DNA from: Planctomycetota bacterium
Lineage (GTDB): Bacteria > Planctomycetota > JAJSAM01
DNA length: 16,149 nucleotides
Reading direction: 5' to 3'
Assembly (NCBI GenBank): GCA_029932425.1
Contig: JAOZQC010000012.1
Location: forward strand, 1 to 16,149
Part shown: positions 1 through 7,972 of the stretch, piece by piece
How the letters are laid out: the number at the start of each line of letters is the position of its first letter
How positions within the stretch are numbered: position 1 is the stretch's first letter
Position numbers and translations under genes: made by a program
Notes under the pieces: generated by a model
Seen by the model: the letters and a program-made list of their open reading frames with translations, nothing else
Database searches by the model: none
What the model was told of the DNA's origin: nothing

Positions 1-43
1 CCGCCACCAGGCCCAGGATGGCGATGTTTCTCGGGTCCTTCAC
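1..43 (-). CDS. Start of an unidentified gene, cut by the left edge
   Basis: A minus-strand reading frame opens with a GTG at 43-41 and continues off the window. Only about 14 residues are visible (MKDPRNIAILGLVA), a short polar start followed by a hydrophobic run. This could be the beginning of a membrane segment or of a nucleotide-binding beta strand; I cannot tell which. The start is supported by a good ribosome binding site, GGGAG at 55-51 on the minus strand, seven bases before the GTG. It lies 124 nt downstream of the second DUF21/CBS gene, in the same direction, and two hairpins sit in between, so it may or may not belong to the same transcript. The family is not recognisable from this fragment. 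Confidence 0.55.
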   Translation of the reverse strand, partial: MKDPRNIAILGLVA

Positions 44-87
44 CTCGCACCTCCCACGATCCTCGGGTCCCGGTCCTCGCGCGCTCC

Positions 88-125
88 CCCCCGACCGCCG
101 GTTCGGGGGCCCGCGGGACCCGCGG
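88..125. repeat. Two adjacent GC-rich hairpins between genes
   Basis: Two inverted repeats fill the gap between the DUF21/CBS gene ending at 168 and the gene starting at 43. The first pairs CCCCCGA (88-94) with TCGGGGG (103-109), 7 bp around an 8-nt loop. The second pairs CCGCGG (111-116) with CCGCGG (120-125), 6 bp around a 3-nt loop. Neither is followed by a T-run on the minus strand, so a classic intrinsic terminator is not supported. They could be an attenuating or mRNA-end structure, or chance pairing in GC-rich DNA. I see no convincing promoter in the rest of this 124-nt gap. Confidence 0.4.
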
Positions 126-167
126 CGCCATATGCGGGCCGCTCCATCATCGTAGTGTCACTTCCCC

Positions 168-1139
168 TCAGAATGCCGGCAGATCGCCGGAGATCTCCTC
201 CACCAGGTCCTTCAGCGTGATGATCCCCACCGCCCGTCCCCCCGCGCCGCGCACGAACCCCAGGGGTTGGCGGGCCCGCCGCAGGATCCCGAGCGCCCGG
301 TCCACCGTGGTACCCGCGGGGATCGAGGGGACCGGCCGCACCAGCTCTTCCATCCCCTTTCCCGGCCGGAACACCAGGTCGAGCACGTTCACCACGCCCA
401 CGAGCTCGCCCGACCGGGGGTCCCGGACCGGGATCCGCGTGCGCCCGTGGGCCCGGGAGGCCGCGAGGAGCTCCTCCCGCCCGGCCCCCCGGTCCACCCG
501 GTCCACGTCCTCGAGCGGCACCATCGCCTCCTCCACGCGGACGGTGGTGATCCGGAGGACGTTCTGCGCCATCCGGAGCTGGCCGGGGGAGAGCTGCCCT
601 TCCTCCAGGAGCTCCCGGAGCAGCCCCCGAAGCCGCTTCCGGGAGACCCGCCGGGGTCCCCCGGCGGGGGAGGAGGGCAGGGCCCGGCTCACCCGCCCGA
701 GCCAGCGGAAGGCCGCCGCCGCGGGCCGGAAGAGGACGCACGCCCCCCGGAGGACGCCCGACAGGGGGTAGACCAGCCCGTCCGCGCGCGCCCGGAAGAG
801 GTTCTTGGGGAGGAGCTCCCCGAACACGAACAGGAAGGGGGTCAGCACCAGGGTGTTCACGACCTCGGGCCGCGTGACCGGGTACCGCATCACCAGGGAC
901 TGGCAGAAGTAGGAGGCGAGGAAGTTCGCGAGATGGTTCCCCACGAGGATCGCCGAGATCAGCATCTCCGGCCGCCGGAGGAGGCCGGCCATCCGCCGGG
1001 CCGCGCGATCCCCCTCCTCCGCCCGGAGCTCCAGGCGGACCCGGTTCAGGGTGTACACCCCGGTCTCGATGCCCGAGAAGAAGCACGAGGCCCCCACCGA
1101 GAGGACGAAGCCCGCGAGGAGGGGAACCACCGGGCTCAT
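168..1139 (-). CDS. DUF21/CBS-domain membrane protein, short form
   Basis: A 323-residue CorC/CNNM-type membrane protein. Residues 1-150 form a DUF21 transmembrane domain with hydrophobic stretches near 4-22, 60-80, 95-112 and 122-148, and the family-type GIETGVY and FGELLPKNL motifs at 23-29 and 106-114. A CBS pair follows (about 200-320), with an AMVPLEDV segment and a final GIITLKDLVEEI. It stops right after the second CBS motif, so the CorC_HlyC C-terminal domain of the upstream paralogue is missing. The family is linked to Mg2+/divalent cation transport, but the substrate is not shown here. The ATG is fixed by AAGGAGG seven bases upstream and by an ATGA overlap with the preceding gene, which indicates translational coupling. 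The frame stays open far upstream as a GC-rich artefact, but only the part from 1139 looks like protein. Confidence 0.88.
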   Translation of the reverse strand: MSPVVPLLAGFVLSVGASCFFSGIETGVYTLNRVRLELRAEEGDRAARRMAGLLRRPEMLISAILVGNHLANFLASYFCQSLVMRYPVTRPEVVNTLVLTPFLFVFGELLPKNLFRARADGLVYPLSGVLRGACVLFRPAAAAFRWLGRVSRALPSSPAGGPRRVSRKRLRGLLRELLEEGQLSPGQLRMAQNVLRITTVRVEEAMVPLEDVDRVDRGAGREELLAASRAHGRTRIPVRDPRSGELVGVVNVLDLVFRPGKGMEELVRPVPSIPAGTTVDRALGILRRARQPLGFVRGAGGRAVGIITLKDLVEEISGDLPAF

Positions 1140-2434
1140 GCCGGCGCCTCCTTCCCGCCCCCCCCCGCCGCCCCGGGTTCCTCCCCGCTCCGCTCCGCCA
1201 GCACGGAGAGCACCCGGCCCCGGCGCACGCGGAGGACGGAGATCCGGACTCCGTCCACCCGGACCACGTCCCCCTTCGCGGGGATGCGATCCAGCGCGGC
1301 CTGCACGTACCCTCCCACCGTCTCGTAGCGGCCCTCCGGCAGCGGGGTCCCGATCCTCTCCTCCCACTCCCGCAGGGTGGCGGAGCCGGGAAGGAGCACC
1401 ACTCCCGGTCCCATCCACCGCCACCGCCCCTCCTCGAGGTCGTACTCGTCCGCGATCTCCCCCACGATCTCCTCGACCAGGTCCTCGGGGGTCACGATGC
1501 CCGCCGTTCCCCCGTACTCGTCCACCACGAGCGCCAGGGGAGCCCCGCTCCGGCGGAACTCCTCGAGCAAGGACATGACGGTCTTCGTCTCCGGAACGGC
1601 CAGGATCTCCCGCACCAGCGACTCCACCTCCGCCTCCGGATCGTAGAGCAGGTCCTTCACCGCCACGAAGCCCGCCACCCGGTCGGGAGACCCCCGGCAC
1701 ACCACCACCTTGGACACCCGGCGGGCCCGGGCGGCCTCGAGGATCCCCTCCCGCCCCGCCGCGAGATCCACGGCCACCATGTCCACCCGGGGCACCATCA
1801 CCTCCCGCACCCGGATGTCCCCGAACTCGATGACCTCCTGGAGCATCTCCCGCTCGTCGGCGTCCATCCCCGCCGCCGCCCCGCTCATGCGCACGAAGGC
1901 CCGGAACTCCCCCGAGGTCACGAACGGCTCGCGGCCCGCGCCGCCTCCGACCAGCCTCGAGCCCAGGCGGACCCCCTGGTAGAGGAGCATCCCCGCGGGC
2001 CACAGGAACAGCGAGAGCCCCACCAGGGGGTAGACGGTCCGCCGCGCCGCCCGCACCGGGTTCGCCAGCGCCCTCCCCTTCGGCAGGAACTCTCCGCCGA
2101 AGATCACCACCGCCACCGCCGCCGCGTTCAGGCCGAACGCGCCCCCCGGGTGGCCGGCGGCGGAGGCCTGCTTGGAGAGGGTCACCGCCACCGAGAAGAA
2201 GATCACGTTGGCGGCGAGGTTCCCGAGGAGCGTCACCACCAGGAGGAACCGCGGCCGCGCCGCCAGCCAGCAGATCAGCCGGGAGACCCGGTCCGACTTC
2301 TCTCCGAGCTCCCGGAGGTCCCCCCGGCCCAGGGAGAAGAAGGCGGTCTCCGCCCCCGCGAACACGGCGGAGGCGAGCACGGCCGCCGCCATCGCGACCA
2401 GGCGCGGCCACTCCTCGAGGAGAAGTCCGGTCAC
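1136..2434 (-). CDS. DUF21/CBS/CorC_HlyC membrane protein
   Basis: A 432-residue CNNM/CorC-like protein with the full family layout. A DUF21 membrane domain spans about 1-155 (hydrophobic near 8-28, 62-84, 102-114 and 134-152; GAETAFFSL at 27-35; FGGEFLPKG at 112-120). A CBS pair spans about 205-325, with REVMVPRVDM and VVDEYGGTAGIVTPEDLVEE. A CorC_HlyC domain follows at about 335-415, with the typical ETVGGYV. The family is tied to divalent cation, mainly Mg2+, efflux or resistance; the ion is not determined here. The proposed start is the GTG at 2434, 18 nt after the histidine kinase gene. Its ribosome binding site is poor, and the ATG at residue 15 would cut into the first membrane segment. 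It overlaps the next gene by 4 nt and has a run of nine G near its 3' end. Confidence 0.9.
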   Translation of the reverse strand: MTGLLLEEWPRLVAMAAAVLASAVFAGAETAFFSLGRGDLRELGEKSDRVSRLICWLAARPRFLLVVTLLGNLAANVIFFSVAVTLSKQASAAGHPGGAFGLNAAAVAVVIFGGEFLPKGRALANPVRAARRTVYPLVGLSLFLWPAGMLLYQGVRLGSRLVGGGAGREPFVTSGEFRAFVRMSGAAAGMDADEREMLQEVIEFGDIRVREVMVPRVDMVAVDLAAGREGILEAARARRVSKVVVCRGSPDRVAGFVAVKDLLYDPEAEVESLVREILAVPETKTVMSLLEEFRRSGAPLALVVDEYGGTAGIVTPEDLVEEIVGEIADEYDLEEGRWRWMGPGVVLLPGSATLREWEERIGTPLPEGRYETVGGYVQAALDRIPAKGDVVRVDGVRISVLRVRRGRVLSVLAERSGEEPGAAGGGGKEAPA

Positions 2435-2452
2435 GGCTCGGCCCGCCCGCGG

Positions 2453-3886
2453 TCAGCCGGCCTCGGCGAGCAGCGGAAGCGTGATCTCGACGGTGGTGCC
2501 CTCCCCGGGAACGCTCTTCAGCTCCATCCTGCCTCCGTGGTTCTCGATCACGTTGTGGGCGATGGAGAGCCCGAGCCCCGTGCCCTCCCCCACCTCCTTG
2601 GTGGTGAAGAAGAGGTCGAAGGCCTGGGAGACCTCCTCCCCGCTCATGCCCACCCCGTTGTCGGACACCGAGAGCCGGACCTCCTGTCCCTCCACCGCCG
2701 CCCGGATCCCGATCTCCCCCTTGCGCCCCGCCTCCTCGATCGCGTCCATGGCGTTGATGAGGAGGTTCAGCACCACCTGCTCCAGCTCGAACATGTCCCC
2801 GTAGACGCGGGCCTCCGGGGGCACGTCCACCACCACCTCGATCCCCTCCTTCTCGATCCGGTGGCTCACCAGGCGGAGGGCCTTCGAGAGGATCGTCTCC
2901 AGGGCCACCGGCTGCGGGGCCACCCGGTGCGGCGTGAACTGCAGCACCTGCTTCACGGTCTCCCCGATGCGGGCCAGGCCGTCGATGATGAGGTCGAGGT
3001 ACTCCTCGCGCTTCTTCGGATCCGCGGGGGGATCGCGCTTCAGGCGCCGGGCGGCGTTCATCATCCCCGCCAGGGGGTTGTTCACCTCGTGGGCGATGCC
3101 GCTGGCGAACTTCCCCGTGGCCGCCAGGCGCTGGGCGATGATCAGGTTCTGCTCCGCCTTGCGGGCCTTCTCCCGCGCCTCTTGCTCCCGCTCCTCGAGG
3201 TACTTCCGGTAGGCCCCCACCTCCACCATCATGGCGTTGAAGGTGTGGATCAGGGTATCGATCTCGTCCCCCCGGCCCGCCAGGGGGACCGGCCGGCTGT
3301 AGTCCCCCCCCGCCACCCGCTTCGCGGCCCGTTCCAGGCGCTCGATGGGCCGGATCACCGCGCGGGAGAGCACGAAGTAGCTCACCACCATGATGATCAC
3401 CACCCCGAGCAGCATCACGATGTAGACCTTCTGGAGCGGCTCGTGGGGGCTGAAGGAGGGGATGCTGAGGAAGAAGTACCATCCCCCGATCATCCGCCCG
3501 TCCGCCTCGGAGCGGCGGGGCATGGCCACCCGGTCGCCCTCCACCACGGGCGCCCCTCTCGCGATGGCCCGGCGCACCAGGCGCCGGACCGTGGCCTGCT
3601 CCACGTCCCCCTGGCCCTTCATCACCAGGAACTCCCCGTCCGCGTCCGCGCCCGGCACGTAGATCACGTCCCGGACGAAGGAGTGCCGGATGACCGGGGA
3701 GTCCTCGTCGATGGGGTTGCGGATGCTCTGGAGCGACTGGATCGTGCCCCGCCGGAGGTCCCGGTCGAATTTCAGGAAGTCCCGGCGGGCGACGAACAGC
3801 TCCCTCAGGATCACGCCGATGACGAGGGTCAGGACGACCACCGTCACCCCGATGATCGCCGAAAGGAGCTTCTTCCGGAGGGACAT
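2453..3886 (-). CDS. Membrane sensor histidine kinase (HAMP, PilS/NtrB-like class)
   Basis: A 477-residue two-component sensor kinase. A membrane segment at about 8-28 and another at 153-174 bracket a ~125-residue periplasmic sensor region with no recognised domain. A HAMP linker (about 174-227) and a coiled-coil-like charged stretch (228-250) follow. The phosphoacceptor H266 sits in HEVNNPL, which is the HPK4/NtrB-type H-box. The ATPase domain has the N-box with N378, the DNGVG motif (409-413) and the GTGLGL loop (435-440), so all catalytic elements are present. Kinases of this class usually pair with NtrC-type regulators, as PilS does with PilR. The position right after pilC matches pilS in Geobacter-like clusters. 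However, PilS usually has several N-terminal membrane helices and a PAS domain, so I do not assign the symbol. No response regulator follows. The ATG is preceded by GGGAGG with a short spacer. Confidence 0.9.
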   Translation of the reverse strand: MSLRKKLLSAIIGVTVVVLTLVIGVILRELFVARRDFLKFDRDLRRGTIQSLQSIRNPIDEDSPVIRHSFVRDVIYVPGADADGEFLVMKGQGDVEQATVRRLVRRAIARGAPVVEGDRVAMPRRSEADGRMIGGWYFFLSIPSFSPHEPLQKVYIVMLLGVVIIMVVSYFVLSRAVIRPIERLERAAKRVAGGDYSRPVPLAGRGDEIDTLIHTFNAMMVEVGAYRKYLEEREQEAREKARKAEQNLIIAQRLAATGKFASGIAHEVNNPLAGMMNAARRLKRDPPADPKKREEYLDLIIDGLARIGETVKQVLQFTPHRVAPQPVALETILSKALRLVSHRIEKEGIEVVVDVPPEARVYGDMFELEQVVLNLLINAMDAIEEAGRKGEIGIRAAVEGQEVRLSVSDNGVGMSGEEVSQAFDLFFTTKEVGEGTGLGLSIAHNVIENHGGRMELKSVPGEGTTVEITLPLLAEAG

Positions 3887-3944
3887 CTACCTCCCGCCCG
3901 CCGTGCCGGTCTCCGGGCGCCGGTCGGCTCTCTCTACCACCCTC

Positions 3945-5114
3945 TCATCCGGTCCGGCTTCCCAGGGTCTCCACGATCTTGAGGAGCGGCCAGAAGAGGC
4001 TCAGCACGATGAGGAAGACCGCCCCGCCCATGAAGACGATGAGCAGGGGCTCCAGGACGCTCACGAGACCCGCCACCGCCAGATCCACCTCCTCGTCGTA
4101 GGTGTCCGCCACCTTGAGGAGCATCTTGTCGAGCTCTCCGGTCTCCTCCCCCACGTCGATCATGTTCACCACGATGTCGTCGAAGATCCCGCTCTCGCCC
4201 AGGGGGTCCGCGATGTTCTCGCCCTCCCGGATGGAGTCGTGGACCCGGTTCACCGCATCCCTCAGGATCACGTTCGAGATGGAGTCCCGGACGATGTTCA
4301 AGGCCTCCAGGATGGGGACGCCGGACTGGATCAGCGTCCCGAACGTCCGGGAGAAGCGCGCCACGATGGTCTTGCGGATCACCCTCCCCATGAGGGGCAG
4401 GCGCAGCTTCAGGCGGTCGAAGAACCTCTTGCCCCCCGGAGTCAAGGCGACGAGTCGGATCCCCACCACCAGGAGCAGGAAGAAGAGCACCAGGTAGACC
4501 ACGCCGCAGAGGAAGAACGGACCGTTCTCCCCGATCAGGAACTGCGAGATGGACTGCATGGTCCGGGTGAGCGCGGGAAGCTCCCCGGTGCCCAGGTTCT
4601 GGAACACCGTCTTGAACTTGGGCACCACCACGATCATGATGAAGAAGAGGATGATCGTGGCCACGAACAGCACCACGATCGGGTAGATCGAGGCCGAGAT
4701 GATCCTCTTCTTCAACCGCTGGGCCTTCTCCTTGAACTCCGCCAGGCGGTTCAGGATCGTGTCGAGGACGCCTCCCGCTTCCCCCGCCTTCACCATGTTC
4801 ACGTAGAGGTCATCGAAGACTCCGGGGTGTTTCGAGAGGGCCTCCGAGAGCGGGGACCCGCTCTCCACCTCCTCCCGCACCGACCCGAGCACCCACTTGA
4901 AGTAGCCCGGCTTCATCTGTCCCTCGAGGATCCGGAGACACCGGACGATGGGCAGCCCCGCGTCCTGGAGAATGGCGAGCTGGGAGGTGAACAGGCTCAG
5001 GGTCTTCTCCCCCACCTTCCGGCCCCCGAGGAACCCCCTCTGCCGCTTGGGTTTGCGGGCCAGCTCGGCCAGCGCGGCCTGCCGCCGCTCCTGGGCGGTC
5101 GTCCTCTCAGCCAT
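3945..5114 (-). CDS. pilC: Type IV pilus inner-membrane platform protein PilC (GspF family)
   Basis: A 389-residue polytopic protein with two GspF (T2SSF) domains, at about 38-165 and 240-365. Membrane helices lie at roughly 165-190 and 203-228, with a C-terminal helix at 350-375. The repeated family signatures are visible: QLAILQDAGLPIVRCL in the first half and FGTLIQSGVPILEAL in the second, plus KAGEAGG and DVGEETGEL. In type IV pili this protein sits in the inner membrane and couples the PilB/PilT motors to pilin insertion and removal. Length is normal for the family. The ATG at 5114 has AGGAGG at an ideal distance, overlapping the TAG stop of the upstream ATPase gene, which lies 10 nt away. 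A type II secretion GspF is the alternative, but the adjoining pilT argues for a pilus. Confidence 0.95.
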   Translation of the reverse strand: MAERTTAQERRQAALAELARKPKRQRGFLGGRKVGEKTLSLFTSQLAILQDAGLPIVRCLRILEGQMKPGYFKWVLGSVREEVESGSPLSEALSKHPGVFDDLYVNMVKAGEAGGVLDTILNRLAEFKEKAQRLKKRIISASIYPIVVLFVATIILFFIMIVVVPKFKTVFQNLGTGELPALTRTMQSISQFLIGENGPFFLCGVVYLVLFFLLLVVGIRLVALTPGGKRFFDRLKLRLPLMGRVIRKTIVARFSRTFGTLIQSGVPILEALNIVRDSISNVILRDAVNRVHDSIREGENIADPLGESGIFDDIVVNMIDVGEETGELDKMLLKVADTYDEEVDLAVAGLVSVLEPLLIVFMGGAVFLIVLSLFWPLLKIVETLGSRTG

Positions 5115-5124
5115 GCGTCTCCTC

Positions 5125-6843
5125 CTAAACGGTGGCGATGGTCTCCCGGATAACCTCTTCGATGGTGGTGACGCCGTCGTAGATCGCCAGGAGCCCGCTC
5201 TCCCGGAGGGTGGTCATGCCCTCCTCGAGCGCCGCTTCCCGGATCCGCGAGGTCGGCACGTTGTCCATGATAAGGTTCCGGATGCGATCCGTAACCCGCA
5301 TGATCTCGAAAATACCCGTTCGCCCCCGGTAGCCCGTGTAATGGCAGTCCGGGCAGCCCTTCCCGAAGCTGAACTCCTTCCCCTCCACCTGGTCGGGGGT
5401 GAGCTCCAGCTCCAGGAGCGTCTCCTCCGTGGGCTCGTAGAAGACCCGGCACTTCTCGCAGATCTTCCGCACGAGCCGCTGGGCCACCACCGCCTCCAGG
5501 CTCGCCGCCACCAGGAAGGGCTCCACCCCCATGTCCACGAGACGGGTCACGGCCAGCGGCGCGTCGTTGGTGTGGAGCGTGGAGAACACCACGTGCCCCG
5601 TGAGAGACGACTGGATCGCCATCTCCGCCGTCTCCCGGTCCCGGATCTCGCCGATGAGGATCATGTCCGGGTCCTGGCGCAGGATCGACCGGAGGCACTT
5701 CGCGAAGGTGACCCCGATCTCCTCGTTCACCTGCACCTGCATGATCCCCTCGAGGTCGTACTCCACGGGATCCTCGGTGGTGATGATCTTGCGCGTGACG
5801 TCGTTCGCCTCCCGGAGCGCGCTGTAGAGCGTCGTGGTCTTCCCGCTCCCCGTGGGACCGGTGACGAGGATGATCCCGTGCGGCAGGCGGATGAGCCGGC
5901 GGATGATCTCGAGCTCGCGGTCCCGGAGTCCGAGCTGGCCCATGTCGAGCTGGACCACGGAGCGGTCCAGGATCCGCATCACGCACGACTCCCCGTACAT
6001 GGTGGGCAGGGTGGACACCCGGAGGTCCACGGTGTGCCCCGCCAGGGAGAGCTCGATCCGCCCGTCCTGGGGAAGCCGCGTCTCGGAGATGTCCAGCCCG
6101 GACATCACCTTCACCCGGGAGATGAGGGCGGGCGCCAGGTGGGCCGGGGGCGGCTCCAGCTCGTACAGCACCCCGTCCACGCGGTAGCGGATCTTGAAGT
6201 CGGTCTCGAAGGGCTCCAGGTGGATGTCCGAGGCCTGGTCCCGGATGGCCTGGAACAGGACGTGGTTCAGGAGCTTGATCACCGGGGCCGACTTCGCCAT
6301 CGCCTCCGGGTCCGAGAGGTCCACGGGCCCCGTGACCGCCTCCCGGCGGACCGCCTCCTCCCCGGGCCGCTCCTTCACCAGGCGCTCCGCGGCCGAGGCC
6401 TTCTCCTCGTACACCTCCTCGATCGCCTTCTGGATCAGGGCGCCGTCCGCCACCGCGCCCCGGACGGGGCAGTTCGCCATGAACTGCACGTCGTCGAGGA
6501 CGGCGGCGTTCATGGGGTTCCCCATGGCCACGAGGAGCGCCCCGGAAGCGTCGAAGCCGTAGGGCAGGATCTGGAACATCGACGCGGTGTGGTAGTCGAT
6601 CTTCCGGGCGGCGGCGGCATCCACCCCCGTCTCGGCGAGATCCACCACCTCCATCCCCGCCTGCAGGCCCAGGGCCTTCAGGAGATCCCCCTCGGTGATG
6701 TGCCCCAGGCGGATGAGGATCTGGCCGATCTGCCCGCCCTCCCGGCCCTGGATCTGCAGGGCCTCCTGGATCATCCCCTCGTGGCAGACCCCCATCTCCT
6801 TGAGGATCTGGCCCACGAGCTTCCGACGTCCGGCCGGACTCAT
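5125..6843 (-). CDS. pilB: Type IV pilus assembly ATPase, PilB-type (second copy)
   Basis: A 572-residue GspE/PilB-family hexameric ATPase. The N-terminus (about 8-61) holds two 24-residue MshEN-like units separated by five residues. A linker and the second N-terminal domain follow. The motor has Walker A GPTGSGKT at 329-336 (K335), the Asp box TTEDPVEY at 355-362, Walker B ending in GEIRD with E399, and the His box STLHTND with H424. Four cysteines (C462, C465, C497, C500) form the CxxC...CxxC zinc site typical of PilB/GspE extension ATPases. It would power pilin polymerisation through PilC at the cytoplasmic face. The start overlaps the pilT stop as ATGA, indicating coupled translation, and pilC follows after 10 nt. 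This is one of two such ATPases in the operon, so one could serve another machine, but its place directly before pilC makes it the natural partner. Confidence 0.94.
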   Translation of the reverse strand: MSPAGRRKLVGQILKEMGVCHEGMIQEALQIQGREGGQIGQILIRLGHITEGDLLKALGLQAGMEVVDLAETGVDAAAARKIDYHTASMFQILPYGFDASGALLVAMGNPMNAAVLDDVQFMANCPVRGAVADGALIQKAIEEVYEEKASAAERLVKERPGEEAVRREAVTGPVDLSDPEAMAKSAPVIKLLNHVLFQAIRDQASDIHLEPFETDFKIRYRVDGVLYELEPPPAHLAPALISRVKVMSGLDISETRLPQDGRIELSLAGHTVDLRVSTLPTMYGESCVMRILDRSVVQLDMGQLGLRDRELEIIRRLIRLPHGIILVTGPTGSGKTTTLYSALREANDVTRKIITTEDPVEYDLEGIMQVQVNEEIGVTFAKCLRSILRQDPDMILIGEIRDRETAEMAIQSSLTGHVVFSTLHTNDAPLAVTRLVDMGVEPFLVAASLEAVVAQRLVRKICEKCRVFYEPTEETLLELELTPDQVEGKEFSFGKGCPDCHYTGYRGRTGIFEIMRVTDRIRNLIMDNVPTSRIREAALEEGMTTLRESGLLAIYDGVTTIEEVIRETIATV

Positions 6844-7943
6844 GCGCTCTTCTTCCTCTCGTCGTCGTCCTCGCCGAGCTCCGCGTAGTCGAGACGCTCC
6901 TTGAGCGCCTGCGGATTCTGGGCCTTCATCAGCGCCTCCGCCCGGGAGATCTTCCCCTCCTGCGCCAGGAGGAAGAGGTGCTCGTCGAGGAGGATCATCC
7001 CGCGGGCCCGGTTGGTCTGGATGGCCGACGTGATCTTGAAGGTCTCGGACTTCCGGATGTGGTTCTCGATCGCCGAGTTCATGATCATGATCTCGAACGC
7101 GGCGATGCGGCCGGGCCGGTCCGCGCGGGGCATGAGGACCTGGCTGATCACGGCCACGATCGACACCGAGAGCTGGACGCGGATCTGCTCCTGCTGGTCC
7201 GGCGGGAACTGGTCGATGATCCGGTCCACGGTGCGGGCCGAACCCGTGGTGTGCAGGGTGGCGAGCACCAGGTGGCCCGTCTCCGCCGCGGTGATGGCGG
7301 TGGTGATCGTCTCCCGGTCCCGCATCTCGCCGAGGAGGATCACGTCCGGGTCCATCCGCAGCACGCGGCGCATCGCCTCCGGGAACGTGGCCACGTCGCT
7401 GCCGATCTCCCGCTGCGTGATGATCGCCTTCTTGCTCTCGTGGTAGTACTCGATGGGGTCCTCGATCGTCACGATGTGGTGGTCGAAGTTCTCGTTGATG
7501 TAGTCCACCATCGTGGCGAGCGTGGTCGTCTTCCCCGAGCCGGTGGGCCCGGTGACCAGGAGGAGTCCCCGGGGCCGGTGCAGGAGCTCGCGGACCTTTC
7601 CGGGAAGGCCGATCTCCTCGAAGGTGCGCAGCCGGTTCGGCAGGAGCCGCAGGGCCAGGCCCACCTTCCCGCGCTGGCGGTAGACGGAGGTCCGGAACCG
7701 GGCCTTGTCCTCGTAGGCGTAGGCGAAGTCGGTGGTGCCCTTCTCCTTGAACTCCAGGAGGTTCCGCTGGGGCGCGATCGCCTTCATCATCTCGATCGTG
7801 TCCTCCGGCCGGAGGGGATCCACGTTCACGTCGCGCATCCGGCCGTGGACGCGGATCCGGGGCCGGATGCCCACGGAGAGGTGGAGGTCGGAGCCGTCCT
7901 GCCGGATGACCAGGTCGAGCAGCTTGCGGATGTCGATGCCCAC
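6840..7943 (-). CDS. pilT: Type IV pilus retraction ATPase PilT
   Basis: A 367-residue PilT-family ATPase, the normal length. The N-terminal PAS-like domain starts with the family opening at 12-22, including GSDLHLS. It has Walker A GPTGSGKT at 132-139 (K138), the Asp box TIEDPIEY at 159-166, Walker B LGEMRD with E206, and the His box TLHTTG around H231. It lacks the tetra-cysteine zinc site of PilB, as expected. The retraction motif, usually AIRNLIRE, reads AIENHIRK at 291-298. I place the start at the GTG at 7943-7941, because GGGAAGG lies about seven bases upstream and the protein then begins with the usual MGIDIRKLLDL. The frame is open much further upstream, but that part overlaps another ATPase gene and is not protein-like. 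The stop overlaps the next ATPase start by 4 nt. Confidence 0.94.
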   Translation of the reverse strand: MGIDIRKLLDLVIRQDGSDLHLSVGIRPRIRVHGRMRDVNVDPLRPEDTIEMMKAIAPQRNLLEFKEKGTTDFAYAYEDKARFRTSVYRQRGKVGLALRLLPNRLRTFEEIGLPGKVRELLHRPRGLLLVTGPTGSGKTTTLATMVDYINENFDHHIVTIEDPIEYYHESKKAIITQREIGSDVATFPEAMRRVLRMDPDVILLGEMRDRETITTAITAAETGHLVLATLHTTGSARTVDRIIDQFPPDQQEQIRVQLSVSIVAVISQVLMPRADRPGRIAAFEIMIMNSAIENHIRKSETFKITSAIQTNRARGMILLDEHLFLLAQEGKISRAEALMKAQNPQALKERLDYAELGEDDDERKKSA

Positions 7944-7972
7944 GGACTGACCTTCCCGCCGGGAGCTCCCGG

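Noticed and set aside
1140..3482. Very long minus-strand open frame joined to the short DUF21/CBS gene
   Set aside because: It overlaps the first DUF21/CBS gene and the kinase in another frame, and its translation is Gly/Arg/Pro-rich low complexity. Long stop-free frames are expected in DNA this GC-rich.
2150..6888. Long plus-strand open frames opposite the kinase, pilC and second pilB genes
   Set aside because: All are antisense to strongly conserved genes, rich in His, Asp, Pro and Arg, without domains or ribosome binding sites.
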